Part shown: one piece after another, positions 35,920 through 44,337 of the stretch
How the letters are laid out: each line of letters starts with the position of its first letter
Position numbering within the stretch: position 1 is the first letter of the stretch
Source: Arsukibacterium tuosuense
Lineage (GTDB): Bacteria; Pseudomonadota; Gammaproteobacteria; Enterobacterales; Alteromonadaceae
NCBI RefSeq assembly: GCF_900215315.1
Contig: NZ_OBEB01000003.1
Span: forward strand, 372,001-436,000
Direction of reading: 5' to 3'
DNA: 64,000 bases
Program-made: the position numbers and the translations under genes
Notes under the pieces: generated by a model
Told to the model about the DNA's origin: nothing
The model's database searches: none
What the model saw: the letters and a program-made list of their open reading frames with translations, nothing else

Positions 35920-36921
35920 TTAGCATTGATAGTAATCGCGATACCAGTTTACGAACTGCTGCATGCCCTGCGCTATTGGCATTGCCGGTTTAAACCCAAC
36001 TGCGGCTTGTAAATCGTCAATATCGGCATAGGTGGCAGGTACATCACCATCCTGCATTGGGTAATACTCTTTAATCGCCGTTTTACCGGTAGCTTTTTCG
36101 ATGGCTTCGATAAAGGTCATCAGTTTTACTGGCTGGTTATTGCCAATATTAAATATTTTATAGGGAGCAAAACTGGCCGAGGCATCACTACTTTGCCACT
36201 CTGGGTTAGCGACAGGTGGTTTATCCTGAATGCGCAGTATTCCCTCTACTATGTCATCAATATAGGTGAAGTCGCGCATCATCTGGCCATGATTAAACAC
36301 TTTAATTGGCTGGTCAGCCAGAATGGCTTTGGTAAACAAAAAAGGTGCCATATCGGGCCGGCCCCAGGGGCCGTAAACAGTAAAAAAGCGCAGCCCGGTA
36401 GTGGGAATACCATATAAATGGCTGTAAGTATGGGCCATTAGTTCATTGGTTTTTTTGGTTGCGGCATAAAGCGAAACCGGGTGGTCAACTCTGTCGGTCG
36501 TGCTAAAGGGCATTTTGCTGTTCATGCCGTATACCGAGCTGGACGAGGCATAAACCAGATGCTCAATTTTATGCTGACGGCAGCCTTCCAGGATGGTCAG
36601 GGTGCCAATAACGTTGCTATCGGCATACGCCATCGGGTTTTCCAGCGAATACCTGACACCTGCCTGTGCGCCCAAATGAATAACCCGTTGAAATTGCCCG
36701 GCGGCAAATAAATCGGCTACGCCCGCACGGTCTGCCAAATCCAGCTGGACAAAATTAAACCCCGTTTGCGCCTGCAGTGGTGCCAGGCGATCACGTTTTA
36801 GCTGCACGTCGTAATAGTCGTTTAAGTTGTCAATGCCGGTTACGTTGTGGCCAGCGCTAAGCAAGCGTGCACAAACAAAAGAACCAATAAAACCTGCGGC
36901 ACCTGTTACCAAATAATTCAT
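35920..36921 (-). CDS. UDP-glucuronate 4-epimerase-like SDR enzyme
   Basis: 333 residues. GAAGFIGSFVCARLL is the NAD site, YASSSSVYG and YAATKKTNE carry the catalytic Ser/Thr and YxxxK, and RFFTVYGPWGRPDMAPF is the diagnostic GAE/WbnF substrate loop. It should interconvert UDP-glucuronate and UDP-galacturonate, using the product of Ugd encoded in the same locus. This gives the polysaccharide a likely uronic acid. Confidence 0.93.
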   Translation of the reverse strand: MNYLVTGAAGFIGSFVCARLLSAGHNVTGIDNLNDYYDVQLKRDRLAPLQAQTGFNFVQLDLADRAGVADLFAAGQFQRVIHLGAQAGVRYSLENPMAYADSNVIGTLTILEGCRQHKIEHLVYASSSSVYGMNSKMPFSTTDRVDHPVSLYAATKKTNELMAHTYSHLYGIPTTGLRFFTVYGPWGRPDMAPFLFTKAILADQPIKVFNHGQMMRDFTYIDDIVEGILRIQDKPPVANPEWQSSDASASFAPYKIFNIGNNQPVKLMTFIEAIEKATGKTAIKEYYPMQDGDVPATYADIDDLQAAVGFKPAMPIAQGMQQFVNWYRDYYQC

Positions 36922-36945
36922 CTACGTTTTCCAAATAAATTGTGG

Positions 36946-37503
36946 TTAATCTTTTTTAACTCTGTCGCCGCTGCCCTTGCCGGCGACTGTCATAAAAATA
37001 TATTTAAAATAAGCGCCAATGCTCAAATTCTCTAACATTATAGCGTCGGTTTTTGCCAGCAATTGCGGGGTCGACATATCAATATCATTTACCTGTGCCA
37101 GGCCGGTAATACCGGGTCGGGCATTTAGCACCCCACGCTGTTCGCGCTCATCTATCAGCTCTTGCTGGTTAAATAAACATGGCCTTGGCCCCACCAGGCT
37201 CATATCACCCAAAAGTACATTCCACAACTGCGGCAGTTCATCCAGTTTGGTTTTACGTAAAAAACCTCCAAAAGGCGTTATAGCACTGGCACTGGCTAAA
37301 TGACTGGCAACATGTGCGGTATCCGGCTTCATGGTACGAAATTTAACCAGGGTGAAAGGCGCTTTATTTCTGCCAACCCTGACCTGACGAAATATCGGCG
37401 AACCGTTATCAAACAAACCAATGAGAGTAAGGATGACCAGCACCGGAAAGCCAAACACCAGGCCGCACAGGGCAAAAATAATATCTAATAACCGAATTAA
37501 CAT
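36946..37503 (-). CDS. Small initiating phosphoglycosyl transferase (PglC/WcaJ C-domain type)
   Basis: 185 residues with a single N-terminal membrane-inserting helix ([20 protein letters not shown]) and the monotopic PGT core: [29 protein letters not shown] and [13 protein letters not shown]. It transfers a sugar phosphate from a UDP-sugar to undecaprenyl phosphate, the first step of repeat-unit assembly. Members of this small type (such as WsaP or PglC) usually use di-N-acetylbacillosamine, QuiNAc or FucNAc-type donors, consistent with the FlaA1-type dehydratase at 23724. Confidence 0.92.
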   Translation of the reverse strand: MLIRLLDIIFALCGLVFGFPVLVILTLIGLFDNGSPIFRQVRVGRNKAPFTLVKFRTMKPDTAHVASHLASASAITPFGGFLRKTKLDELPQLWNVLLGDMSLVGPRPCLFNQQELIDEREQRGVLNARPGITGLAQVNDIDMSTPQLLAKTDAIMLENLSIGAYFKYIFMTVAGKGSGDRVKKD

Positions 37504-37530
37504 AGTTCCTCAATAAAAATAGGGCAACGA

Positions 37531-37558
37531 ATGACTAGTTAGCTTGGCGAACAGTAAC
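37531..37558. repeat. Single hairpin-ladder-like unit
   Basis: ATGAC at 37531 and GTAAC at 37554 are 23 nt apart and enclose GTTAGC, a 3-nt TTG loop and GCGAAC, a 6-nt stem with one mismatch. The linker type, spacing, stem length and loop length are those of the ladder at 26740-26932. It lies in the gap between the phosphoglycosyl transferase gene and the next glycosyltransferase gene. Confidence 0.55.
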
Positions 37559-37604
37559 TAGCTTCAGCTTTTAATCGTTTTTATCACTTAATAACATTGC
37601 AGCG

Positions 37605-38720
37605 TCAAGACAGATAAATATTTTTATGTTCTTGGACTACAAATTTTAGATCAAAATTGTTCTCGGCATATACCCGCCCAGCGCGCCCAAACTCAGCACA
37701 TTTTTCAGGTTCATCTAATAAGAAAAGGATTTTCTCGACTAACATCTCGACCTGCTTAACCGGCACTAAAAAGCCCGTTTTGTTATTAATTACCGCGTCC
37801 TCACAGCCCGGGACGTCAGTAGTAATTATGGCCCGGCCAACCGCAGCAGCTTCGATTAACGCTTTAGGAAATCCCTCCCTATAAGAAGGAAGAACAACAA
37901 ATTCAGATGATTTAATAACACTGTAAATATCGCTCTGAAAGCCCAAAAATTTAATACCTTCTATCGCTGACCACTGATCTACATCCTGCTTTGTTAATGA
38001 AGAAGGATTCGCAGGATCTATGTCGCCAGCTAACCAAAACTCCGCATCATTTCTTACCTGCAAAACCAATTTAGCGGCATGTAGAAATTCAAATACACCT
38101 TTTTCTCTAAGTAACCTTGCCGATAGTAGGATGGCTCTTTTTTCTGTAACGGGCATAGGAGACAACGCAAATTTATCTAAATCAACACCAGAACCTCTTA
38201 TTAGTCGTGTTCTAGACTCAGGTATAATTTTACGCTCTACAAAAAAGCTTCTGTCGTGTTTATTTTGAAAAATTGCCGTAAGGTTTTTATTCCCCAATGA
38301 CATTTTATAAAGCTGGATAGAAATAAATCTTAGTACACTGTTTTTAACACTGTCTGTTGTAAAAACAGACCCTAAACCAGCAATTGCAACTACTACTTTT
38401 GGAGTGCCGAGCAGTCTTGCCGCTAGGCCACCGTATAATACAGGTTTTACCGTAATGCAATGGACGATATCAGGCTTTAATTGCTTAACCAATCTTAAAA
38501 CACTTATTAGTCCTAAAAGTTCTTTAAATGGATTAGTCCTACCCCTTTCAATATCCACAAAATGAAAATGAAAACCTAACTTATAAAGGTGCTCTGTTGA
38601 CTCGTGCTTAACAGAGGCTATGTGGATTTCATATCCTTCTTGTGCCAGGCTTTGTGCCAAAGCAACCCTATGGGATAAAAAATAATCTGGTCGATTTACA
38701 ATATACAAGGCTTTTAACAT
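37605..38720 (-). CDS. Family 4 glycosyltransferase (paralogue of the gene at 39704)
   Basis: 371 residues from the ATG at 38720 (MLKALYIVNRPDYFLSHR). GT-B fold: an N-terminal Rossmann half with LKPDIVHCITVKPVLYGGLAARL, and a C-terminal half with LLSARLLREKGVFEFL, the EGFPKALIEAAAVGRAIITTDVPG donor motif (EX7E) and GFLVPVKQVE. It is clearly related along its whole length to the product of 39704-40849; the two flank an epimerase gene. The base composition is more AT-rich than the outer genes. Confidence 0.9.
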   Translation of the reverse strand: MLKALYIVNRPDYFLSHRVALAQSLAQEGYEIHIASVKHESTEHLYKLGFHFHFVDIERGRTNPFKELLGLISVLRLVKQLKPDIVHCITVKPVLYGGLAARLLGTPKVVVAIAGLGSVFTTDSVKNSVLRFISIQLYKMSLGNKNLTAIFQNKHDRSFFVERKIIPESRTRLIRGSGVDLDKFALSPMPVTEKRAILLSARLLREKGVFEFLHAAKLVLQVRNDAEFWLAGDIDPANPSSLTKQDVDQWSAIEGIKFLGFQSDIYSVIKSSEFVVLPSYREGFPKALIEAAAVGRAIITTDVPGCEDAVINNKTGFLVPVKQVEMLVEKILFLLDEPEKCAEFGRAGRVYAENNFDLKFVVQEHKNIYLS

Positions 38721-38746
38721 GCACTTAGAACCCAATCCAATAACTG

Positions 38747-39703
38747 TTAGTCAGTTCGATGACTTTCATTTTCAAAGCAACGCGCAATGCCTTGCTCTAA
38801 AGTCAAAGGAGGACTCCAACCTAAAACTTGTTTAGTATGTGCAATATCCACTTGAAGCGAATCGCACAATTTTGTCGCCATACTTTTCTTTCCCAAGCAC
38901 GCAGCAAAGAATTTTAAGAAACTAACTGGTACAGGCAACAAAAGCGCCCCTTTACCACTTGCGTTAGCAACCAGCCGCACCAATTCAGTTGTAGAGACGT
39001 CATGATCGTCGCTGACCATAAAGGTTTGACTTTTTGCATTCGGGTGGCTGATACAGGTCTGAATTAAATCCACAAGATTATCCAGCGACACTAAACTGCG
39101 CTTATTGTTTATTGCACCCAACGGCATAGGCAACCGCTTTTGAGCAAGTTTAAAAAGATGACCAAAGTTGCCTTTTGCATTTAGTCCATAAACTAAGGGT
39201 GGTCTGATAATGACTAGCTCAGTATTCGCGTTAGAGAGCAGCGCTTTTAAACCGGTTTCTGCTTCAAACTTCGAAATAGCATAGTCCTCAGTTGGGTTAG
39301 GTTTATCAGTCACAGTAAAGGGCTTAGTGTTGCTGATGCCATTTACACCGATTGAGCTGATAAATATGAATCTTTTGACGTTGCTGGCAATAGCCTGTCG
39401 GGCTAAAGCTAACGTGGCCTCTACATTAACAGCACGAAAACGCTCAAGAGATTCTTTGTGGTTGTCACTCACGCTATGTACTCGCGCTGCACAGTGAATC
39501 ACCACATCAATGCCTTTTAGCGCCAAAGACCAATCAGGGGTATTTTCAATAGATTCTATCTGAAACAACGTCACGCCAGGTGCAAAATTATTTTCATTAT
39601 TCCGCGATACTACGGTTAGATTGGATGAACCTGCAGCCAGCAGTTGCTCAACCAGCTTGCTACCAATAAAACCACTGGCACCGGTAATTAAGATATTATT
39701 CAT
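38747..39703 (-). CDS. NAD-dependent sugar epimerase/dehydratase (WbpV-like SDR)
   Basis: 318 residues. GASGFIGSKLVEQLL gives the NAD site; FISSIGVNG and YAISKFEAE give the catalytic Ser and YxxxK. It resembles the 'UDP-glucose 4-epimerase' group (WbpV, WcvA) that reduces or epimerises the 4-keto product of FlaA1/WbpM-type dehydratases, so it may act with the enzyme at 23724 to make a QuiNAc/FucNAc-type sugar (inference). It abuts the upstream glycosyltransferase gene with no gap. Confidence 0.85.
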   Translation of the reverse strand: MNNILITGASGFIGSKLVEQLLAAGSSNLTVVSRNNENNFAPGVTLFQIESIENTPDWSLALKGIDVVIHCAARVHSVSDNHKESLERFRAVNVEATLALARQAIASNVKRFIFISSIGVNGISNTKPFTVTDKPNPTEDYAISKFEAETGLKALLSNANTELVIIRPPLVYGLNAKGNFGHLFKLAQKRLPMPLGAINNKRSLVSLDNLVDLIQTCISHPNAKSQTFMVSDDHDVSTTELVRLVANASGKGALLLPVPVSFLKFFAACLGKKSMATKLCDSLQVDIAHTKQVLGWSPPLTLEQGIARCFENESHRTD

Positions 39704-40849
39704 TCAAACAGTTCTGCTTAAAAGTTTTTGGTACATGGAAAGATAATCCGTTGAAATTTTAACGATATTAAAGCGCTTCTCGGCCAACACTCGACCTTGC
39801 GTGCCAAAGTTATGTCTTAAGTTGGCATTCCTGGCAAGCTGCAACATCGCCTCTGCCAAGGCATCAACATGACCTGGTGGCACCAGCAAACCGGTTTTCC
39901 CAGGTATAATAACATGACGACATCCCGGGACATCTGTGGTAATAACAGCTCTGCCGCATGCTGCCGCTTCCATCAGTACTTTGGGTAAGCCTTCTCGGTA
40001 TGACGGTAAGACCACAATATTACTATTTGATAAAACATCGGCCATATCAGATCGGAACCCGTGGAATATAACATTTTTCTCTATGGCTAGTTTATCAATT
40101 TCATGTTGTGTTACTGATGCAGGGTTAACAAAGTCAGGAGTACCGACAACCCAAAACGAGACAGAGTCACCACATTGCGGCTTAAGCATTTTAGCCGCAG
40201 CCACAAACTCAAAAAAACCTTTGTCTTTCAGAAGCCGAGCGGCGAATGTTATTACTACTGGATTTTCGGGCTCTGGCTTATGGCTGAAATTGGTTAAATC
40301 AACCCCGGCGCCATTAACAACCTGTGCCTGCTCAGGTTTAACAATATTGCCTTGTAAAAAAACAGCCCTGTCAGATTCATTTTCAAATGTTATAAAAATA
40401 TTCTTATGCCGAAATACAGCCTTATAAAGCTTCACCACTATACTACGCAATATTTTGATTTTCTTACTTTCGTTGATAAATACAAAACCTAAACCAGTTA
40501 TGCCCACAACAACCGCGGGTACTTTTGCCAACCTTGCAGCTATTCCGCCATAAATAACCGGCTTGATAGTCATTAAGTGCACAATGTCCGGCTTTAGGCT
40601 TTTAATCAGCCTAAAAATACGTATAGCGACAACTATCTCAGTTAATGGATTTGTTCCGCTACGATTAATAGGGATCTCATGACAGGTAAACCCTTCTGCC
40701 AGCATAACGTCTGTTTTTTGAGTAACAGTAGTAGCAATATGAACATCGTAACCATCGAGCTTTGCAGCCCTTGCCAAAGGTAGCCAGTGAGATATAAAAA
40801 ACCAATCGACGTTGACAATATAGAGAAGGCGCTTTTTTGGCGTGGTCAT
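39704..40849 (-). CDS. Family 4 glycosyltransferase (paralogue of the gene at 37605)
   Basis: 381 residues from the ATG at 40849 (MTTPKKRLLYIVNVDWFFISHW); a TTG 33 nt earlier is possible. The GT4 features parallel its paralogue: LKPDIVHLMTIKPVIYGGIAARL, FAARLLKDKGFFEFVAAA and EGLPKVLMEAAACGRAVIT. The shared internal signatures imply duplication of an ancestral gene followed by divergence to a different linkage. Confidence 0.9.
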   Translation of the reverse strand: MTTPKKRLLYIVNVDWFFISHWLPLARAAKLDGYDVHIATTVTQKTDVMLAEGFTCHEIPINRSGTNPLTEIVVAIRIFRLIKSLKPDIVHLMTIKPVIYGGIAARLAKVPAVVVGITGLGFVFINESKKIKILRSIVVKLYKAVFRHKNIFITFENESDRAVFLQGNIVKPEQAQVVNGAGVDLTNFSHKPEPENPVVITFAARLLKDKGFFEFVAAAKMLKPQCGDSVSFWVVGTPDFVNPASVTQHEIDKLAIEKNVIFHGFRSDMADVLSNSNIVVLPSYREGLPKVLMEAAACGRAVITTDVPGCRHVIIPGKTGLLVPPGHVDALAEAMLQLARNANLRHNFGTQGRVLAEKRFNIVKISTDYLSMYQKLLSRTV

Positions 40850-40957
40850 AGAGCATTCCAAACATGCCGCACAAAAAAGCAAGAAAAATAATAGCTTAAT
40901 CCAATATAGATAAGCAAATATTGCAATTGAAAATTATCAAGTATCGGGCCACACATA

Positions 40958-42088
40958 TTAGTAAGAACCCGACCATATTGCAGTAAATCGCTTGATCATC
41001 TTGCTGACATCAAATTCTTGCGTTACCCAAAACCTTGAATCATGTCCTAGTTTTAACCATGACGCTTTATCTGTAGAGCGTTTAAACATTGTTTCCATTG
41101 CTGCACACAGCTGCTGAATATTTTCTGGCTGCGTGACTATGCCAAACTCGCCTACTATGACAGCGGCATCACCAACATCGGTAACAATAACCGGCGTTTC
41201 ACACGCCATCGCTTCAACAACAACGTTAGGAAAGGCCTCTCCATAAGAGCTGGACATAACATGCAAATCAATTCCACTCATAACTTTTGGAATATCGTCA
41301 GACTCACCGTAAAATATTACCTTGCGCTCTATTCCGAGGCTGGTAGCCAGATTTAGCAGCGTAGTATTATCTCTAGTCATATCTTTGCCAACAAGTAACA
41401 AGTATACGTTGTCTTTATCTACAGCAAAGTTTGAGAAGGCTTTAAGCAAACTGGTATGGTCCTTCTGCGGGTGCCACCTGGCAACGTTACCAACAATAAA
41501 ATCATGGTCTAGTTTCCCCAACTCACCTCTTAGGCTATGCCTCTTATCCAAACTAAAACTAAGCTTTTCAAAGTTATAACCATTTGCTACAAACTCAAAA
41601 GCGCTCGCTTTGTAGCCTTTCTCAATATGAATAAGTTTGGCATTTTCAGAGCAGCAGATAATCTTGCGCGGCACAAACAAAGACAAAAAGGCGCAAACTT
41701 TTACAATCAGTCGAATGGCAAGCGGAGTTACCGCTTTTTCGAATGATGAATGACGTATCGACCAAAAAACATTTCTCTTTGCAAACAACATAGCATAAAT
41801 AGAAAGCATTAAATCGGCGTGATACATCCAGGATTGCAAAGCCATAGGCTTAACCTCACGCTCTACACGCCTTAGAACCATTAGGCCCTTTATAAAACTG
41901 CCGATACCTTTAATGTCAAGACAATAAACCTCAACACCTATGTCTTCTAATTTACTGAAATATTTACCACCAGACTTCATTGAAACAACGATATGCCGTA
42001 ACTCTTTATCGTTGTCGATTAGTCTGAAAAGAGCGCCCTCTGCACCCCCGTTTCCAAGACCAGTTATTACATGAACAACAGTTTTCAT
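40958..42088 (-). CDS. Family 4 glycosyltransferase
   Basis: 376 residues. The N-terminal ITGLGNGGAEGALFRLI loop (GGAE type) and C-terminal GNVARWHPQKDHTSLLKAF and EAFPNVVVEAMACETPVIVTD (EX7E) define a GT4 retaining enzyme. The start overlaps the stop of the polymerase gene (ATGA). It is AT-rich with frequent AAA, TTA and ATA codons, like the core of O-antigen clusters acquired by transfer. Confidence 0.9.
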   Translation of the reverse strand: MKTVVHVITGLGNGGAEGALFRLIDNDKELRHIVVSMKSGGKYFSKLEDIGVEVYCLDIKGIGSFIKGLMVLRRVEREVKPMALQSWMYHADLMLSIYAMLFAKRNVFWSIRHSSFEKAVTPLAIRLIVKVCAFLSLFVPRKIICCSENAKLIHIEKGYKASAFEFVANGYNFEKLSFSLDKRHSLRGELGKLDHDFIVGNVARWHPQKDHTSLLKAFSNFAVDKDNVYLLLVGKDMTRDNTTLLNLATSLGIERKVIFYGESDDIPKVMSGIDLHVMSSSYGEAFPNVVVEAMACETPVIVTDVGDAAVIVGEFGIVTQPENIQQLCAAMETMFKRSTDKASWLKLGHDSRFWVTQEFDVSKMIKRFTAIWSGSY

Positions 42089-43095
42089 AATTCCCTAATT
42101 CCGTAACCCATAAGAGGCAATTGAGATTTAATAAGCCACAGCAAAACCGTATAAAACATCAACGACATATAAAAAGCTACTTTTCGCCAGCGCGTCAGCG
42201 AAATTGAAGCAAGAAATAGCAAGACAATAGTACTTTCAAATATTCGGCCCGATACCGGCAGCAAAAAGTAACAGGATACGTAAAACATAAGGGTACCTAT
42301 TACAAAGCTGTTATTTCGCAAAAAACTCTTGCCCTGCATCAGGAAAATAAGCAGAACAAAAACCCAGAAAATAAACCCCAGCCCTGACACATCATACTGA
42401 ACATATGACTCGCTCTCGGCCTGCCTGGCTCCAAGAATAGCCGCCAGCGAAAAAACCGTGCCTCCCACAGCCACACCCAACATCGAAAAACTAACAATTT
42501 TCAAATCGGGGGCAAATCGCAAGGTACTCAGCACGTTAGATACTATCAATATAAACAGCACGAAAAAAAAGCTTGAGTGAACAAATGGCGCTATCCCAAA
42601 AAGGAACATTTTCAGCAGTGGTCGCTGGCAAAACCAGGCGTAGAGAAAAATAGATATCGCTACGCCTTGCCGCAGGTGGATAATATGGTTTTTAATAACC
42701 TGCGGCATTAGCAAAACCAGGATCAGAAAAAAGAAGTACTTTTTATTAAATCGCAGTACCAAATAGGCCACCGTAAAAGCGGGCAAGCCAATCAGTATTC
42801 TTACTGTCGTTTCAGGACTAAAAACCGAACTTAAAATAATATTTAAACCAAGCCAGACCGGTTCATTCATCAATGCAGTCAATAACCCATCGGCAGCATG
42901 CCTTGCAGCAACAACAATAGAGAATTCGGCAAATGTCAGATAGTTCTCTCTGTCCATGAAGATATCCATGGGAAAAGATGCAAGTATGCCGGCATAAAGC
43001 AATGCCAAAATTAAGCAGTATAATTTATATCTTGCTGATGCAGCAGGCAGTGTATCGCCCCAGAATACAAGCGTGTTTTTATTGAGCACCTTCAT
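42085..43095 (-). CDS. EpsG/Wzy-type polysaccharide polymerase
   Basis: 336 residues with about 9-10 hydrophobic helices. It has the EpsG-family pattern: an early DRENYLTFAEF segment after the first helix, LRQGVAISIFLYAWF in a central helix and FVHSSFFFVLF next. It would polymerise lipid-linked repeat units in the periplasm together with Wzx and Wzz. It is coupled at both ends: TGATG with the small upstream frame and ATGA with the downstream glycosyltransferase. Confidence 0.82.
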   Translation of the reverse strand: MKVLNKNTLVFWGDTLPAASARYKLYCLILALLYAGILASFPMDIFMDRENYLTFAEFSIVVAARHAADGLLTALMNEPVWLGLNIILSSVFSPETTVRILIGLPAFTVAYLVLRFNKKYFFFLILVLLMPQVIKNHIIHLRQGVAISIFLYAWFCQRPLLKMFLFGIAPFVHSSFFFVLFILIVSNVLSTLRFAPDLKIVSFSMLGVAVGGTVFSLAAILGARQAESESYVQYDVSGLGFIFWVFVLLIFLMQGKSFLRNNSFVIGTLMFYVSCYFLLPVSGRIFESTIVLLFLASISLTRWRKVAFYMSLMFYTVLLWLIKSQLPLMGYGIREL

Positions 43096-43223
43096 CAGAC
43101 ATCACCCACAGCAAACACTGCAGCCGCACTGATACAAACATCAAAAAAGTATAAAGACAAAAATGCTGAGGTATGCTCAGAAAACATAAAATGAGGTGCC
43201 AGGTTGTATTCTGCCGGGTTCAT
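43095..43223 (-). CDS. Candidate 42-codon gene between a glycosyltransferase and the polymerase
   Basis: An ATG at 43223, 4 nt after the upstream stop, opens a frame ending in a TGA that overlaps the polymerase ATG as TGATG. The frame fills the 132-nt gap exactly. The product starts MNPAEYNLAPHFMFSEHTSA and continues with a hydrophobic Leu/Phe/Ala/Val half, as in a small membrane peptide. It resembles nothing I know. It could be a leader peptide coupling translation, a real small protein or a remnant. No good ribosome site is seen, so re-initiation is the likely way it would be translated. Confidence 0.4.
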   Translation of the reverse strand: MNPAEYNLAPHFMFSEHTSAFLSLYFFDVCISAAAVFAVGDV

Positions 43224-43227
43224 TTAG

Positions 43228-44337
43228 TTACTCTCGCTGGCCACTAAGAAACGATTGCCACGCTGCGAGAATGTTCTGGCGCGAGAAGGGTTCTGCGGTT
43301 TGTTTGACAGCATCATGATCCCATTCTGTTAAGGCTGCAGATTTCATAGCGTCAGCAATCGAATCGACCGTTCTATCTTCAACAAGATAACCATTAACGC
43401 CATTCACAACAATTTCGTCTGGGCCTGAAGGACAATTAACAGACACCACTGGTGTACCAAGTGTAATAGATTCAACCAGTACATTTGGGAAACCCTCATA
43501 TAACGAGGTAAGCAAGGTGAATTTCGCTGAGCTGAAGTAGTGCACAGTATCGGCCTGAAACCCTACGAAGTTAACTTTATCAGCCAAAGACAAATCTTGT
43601 ACCAGTTGCTTTAAATCCTTCTCTAAACTACCCTGACCAGCAATTATCAGACGGTAATCCGGATACTCTGTTGCAAATACAGCAAACGCTGTAATTGCCA
43701 GGTCAAAAGACTTTTGTGGCTCTAATCGACCAATGCAGAGAATATCAGTAGAGGTATTTCTGCGGCCAATTCCGTTACCTTGTGCCTGCTTTTCTACTAT
43801 CTCATTTACCGGATTGTATATAACGCTTGTACGAGAACTAGCCAAGCCAAGCGTATTAAGTAAATCTTTCCGCATCCCCTCACACTGATTGATAACATGG
43901 TCTACCTTGCAGTAAAGACGCTGCACCAGTGCGCGCAATGCTCTTTTTTTAGCTGAAGGTGACTTTGTATTCAGGCTGGCAGAAACCGTATTAATATTTC
44001 TGGCGATCAACTGAAACTTAAAACCCAGAAATGGCCTTATTAATACCAAAATAATGGCTAACTCATAGTTGAAAACCACTACCCGCTCAGGCTTGGTTTT
44101 TCTCAAATGCTTTATTAGCGGTAAAAAAGAGTACCGCGCATTACTTACATTTAATGAAGTTAACTTAACATTTGAAGACAACCTGTCCTGATAGACTGCC
44201 CGACGTAAATTGAGCACCAACAACTCAATGTCTAAGCCAAGGTCGGCAAGACCGCTTGCTACTGTAGTGCAAACGCCCTCAGCCCCCCCACCGCCAAGTG
44301 TACTGATTACAAATACTATTTTGTTTGAACTACCCAT
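43228..44337 (-). CDS. Family 4 glycosyltransferase
   Basis: 369 residues. It has the N-terminal VISTLGGGGAEGVCTTVA loop, a C-terminal LCIGRLEPQKSFDLAI core and the donor-binding EGFPNVLVESITLGTPVVS motif (EX7E), followed by GPDEIVVNGVNGYLV, typical of GT4 enzymes of O-antigen loci such as the GalNAc transferase group. The start overlaps the asparagine-synthetase-like gene by 8 nt. Confidence 0.92.
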   Translation of the reverse strand: MGSSNKIVFVISTLGGGGAEGVCTTVASGLADLGLDIELLVLNLRRAVYQDRLSSNVKLTSLNVSNARYSFLPLIKHLRKTKPERVVVFNYELAIILVLIRPFLGFKFQLIARNINTVSASLNTKSPSAKKRALRALVQRLYCKVDHVINQCEGMRKDLLNTLGLASSRTSVIYNPVNEIVEKQAQGNGIGRRNTSTDILCIGRLEPQKSFDLAITAFAVFATEYPDYRLIIAGQGSLEKDLKQLVQDLSLADKVNFVGFQADTVHYFSSAKFTLLTSLYEGFPNVLVESITLGTPVVSVNCPSGPDEIVVNGVNGYLVEDRTVDSIADAMKSAALTEWDHDAVKQTAEPFSRQNILAAWQSFLSGQRE

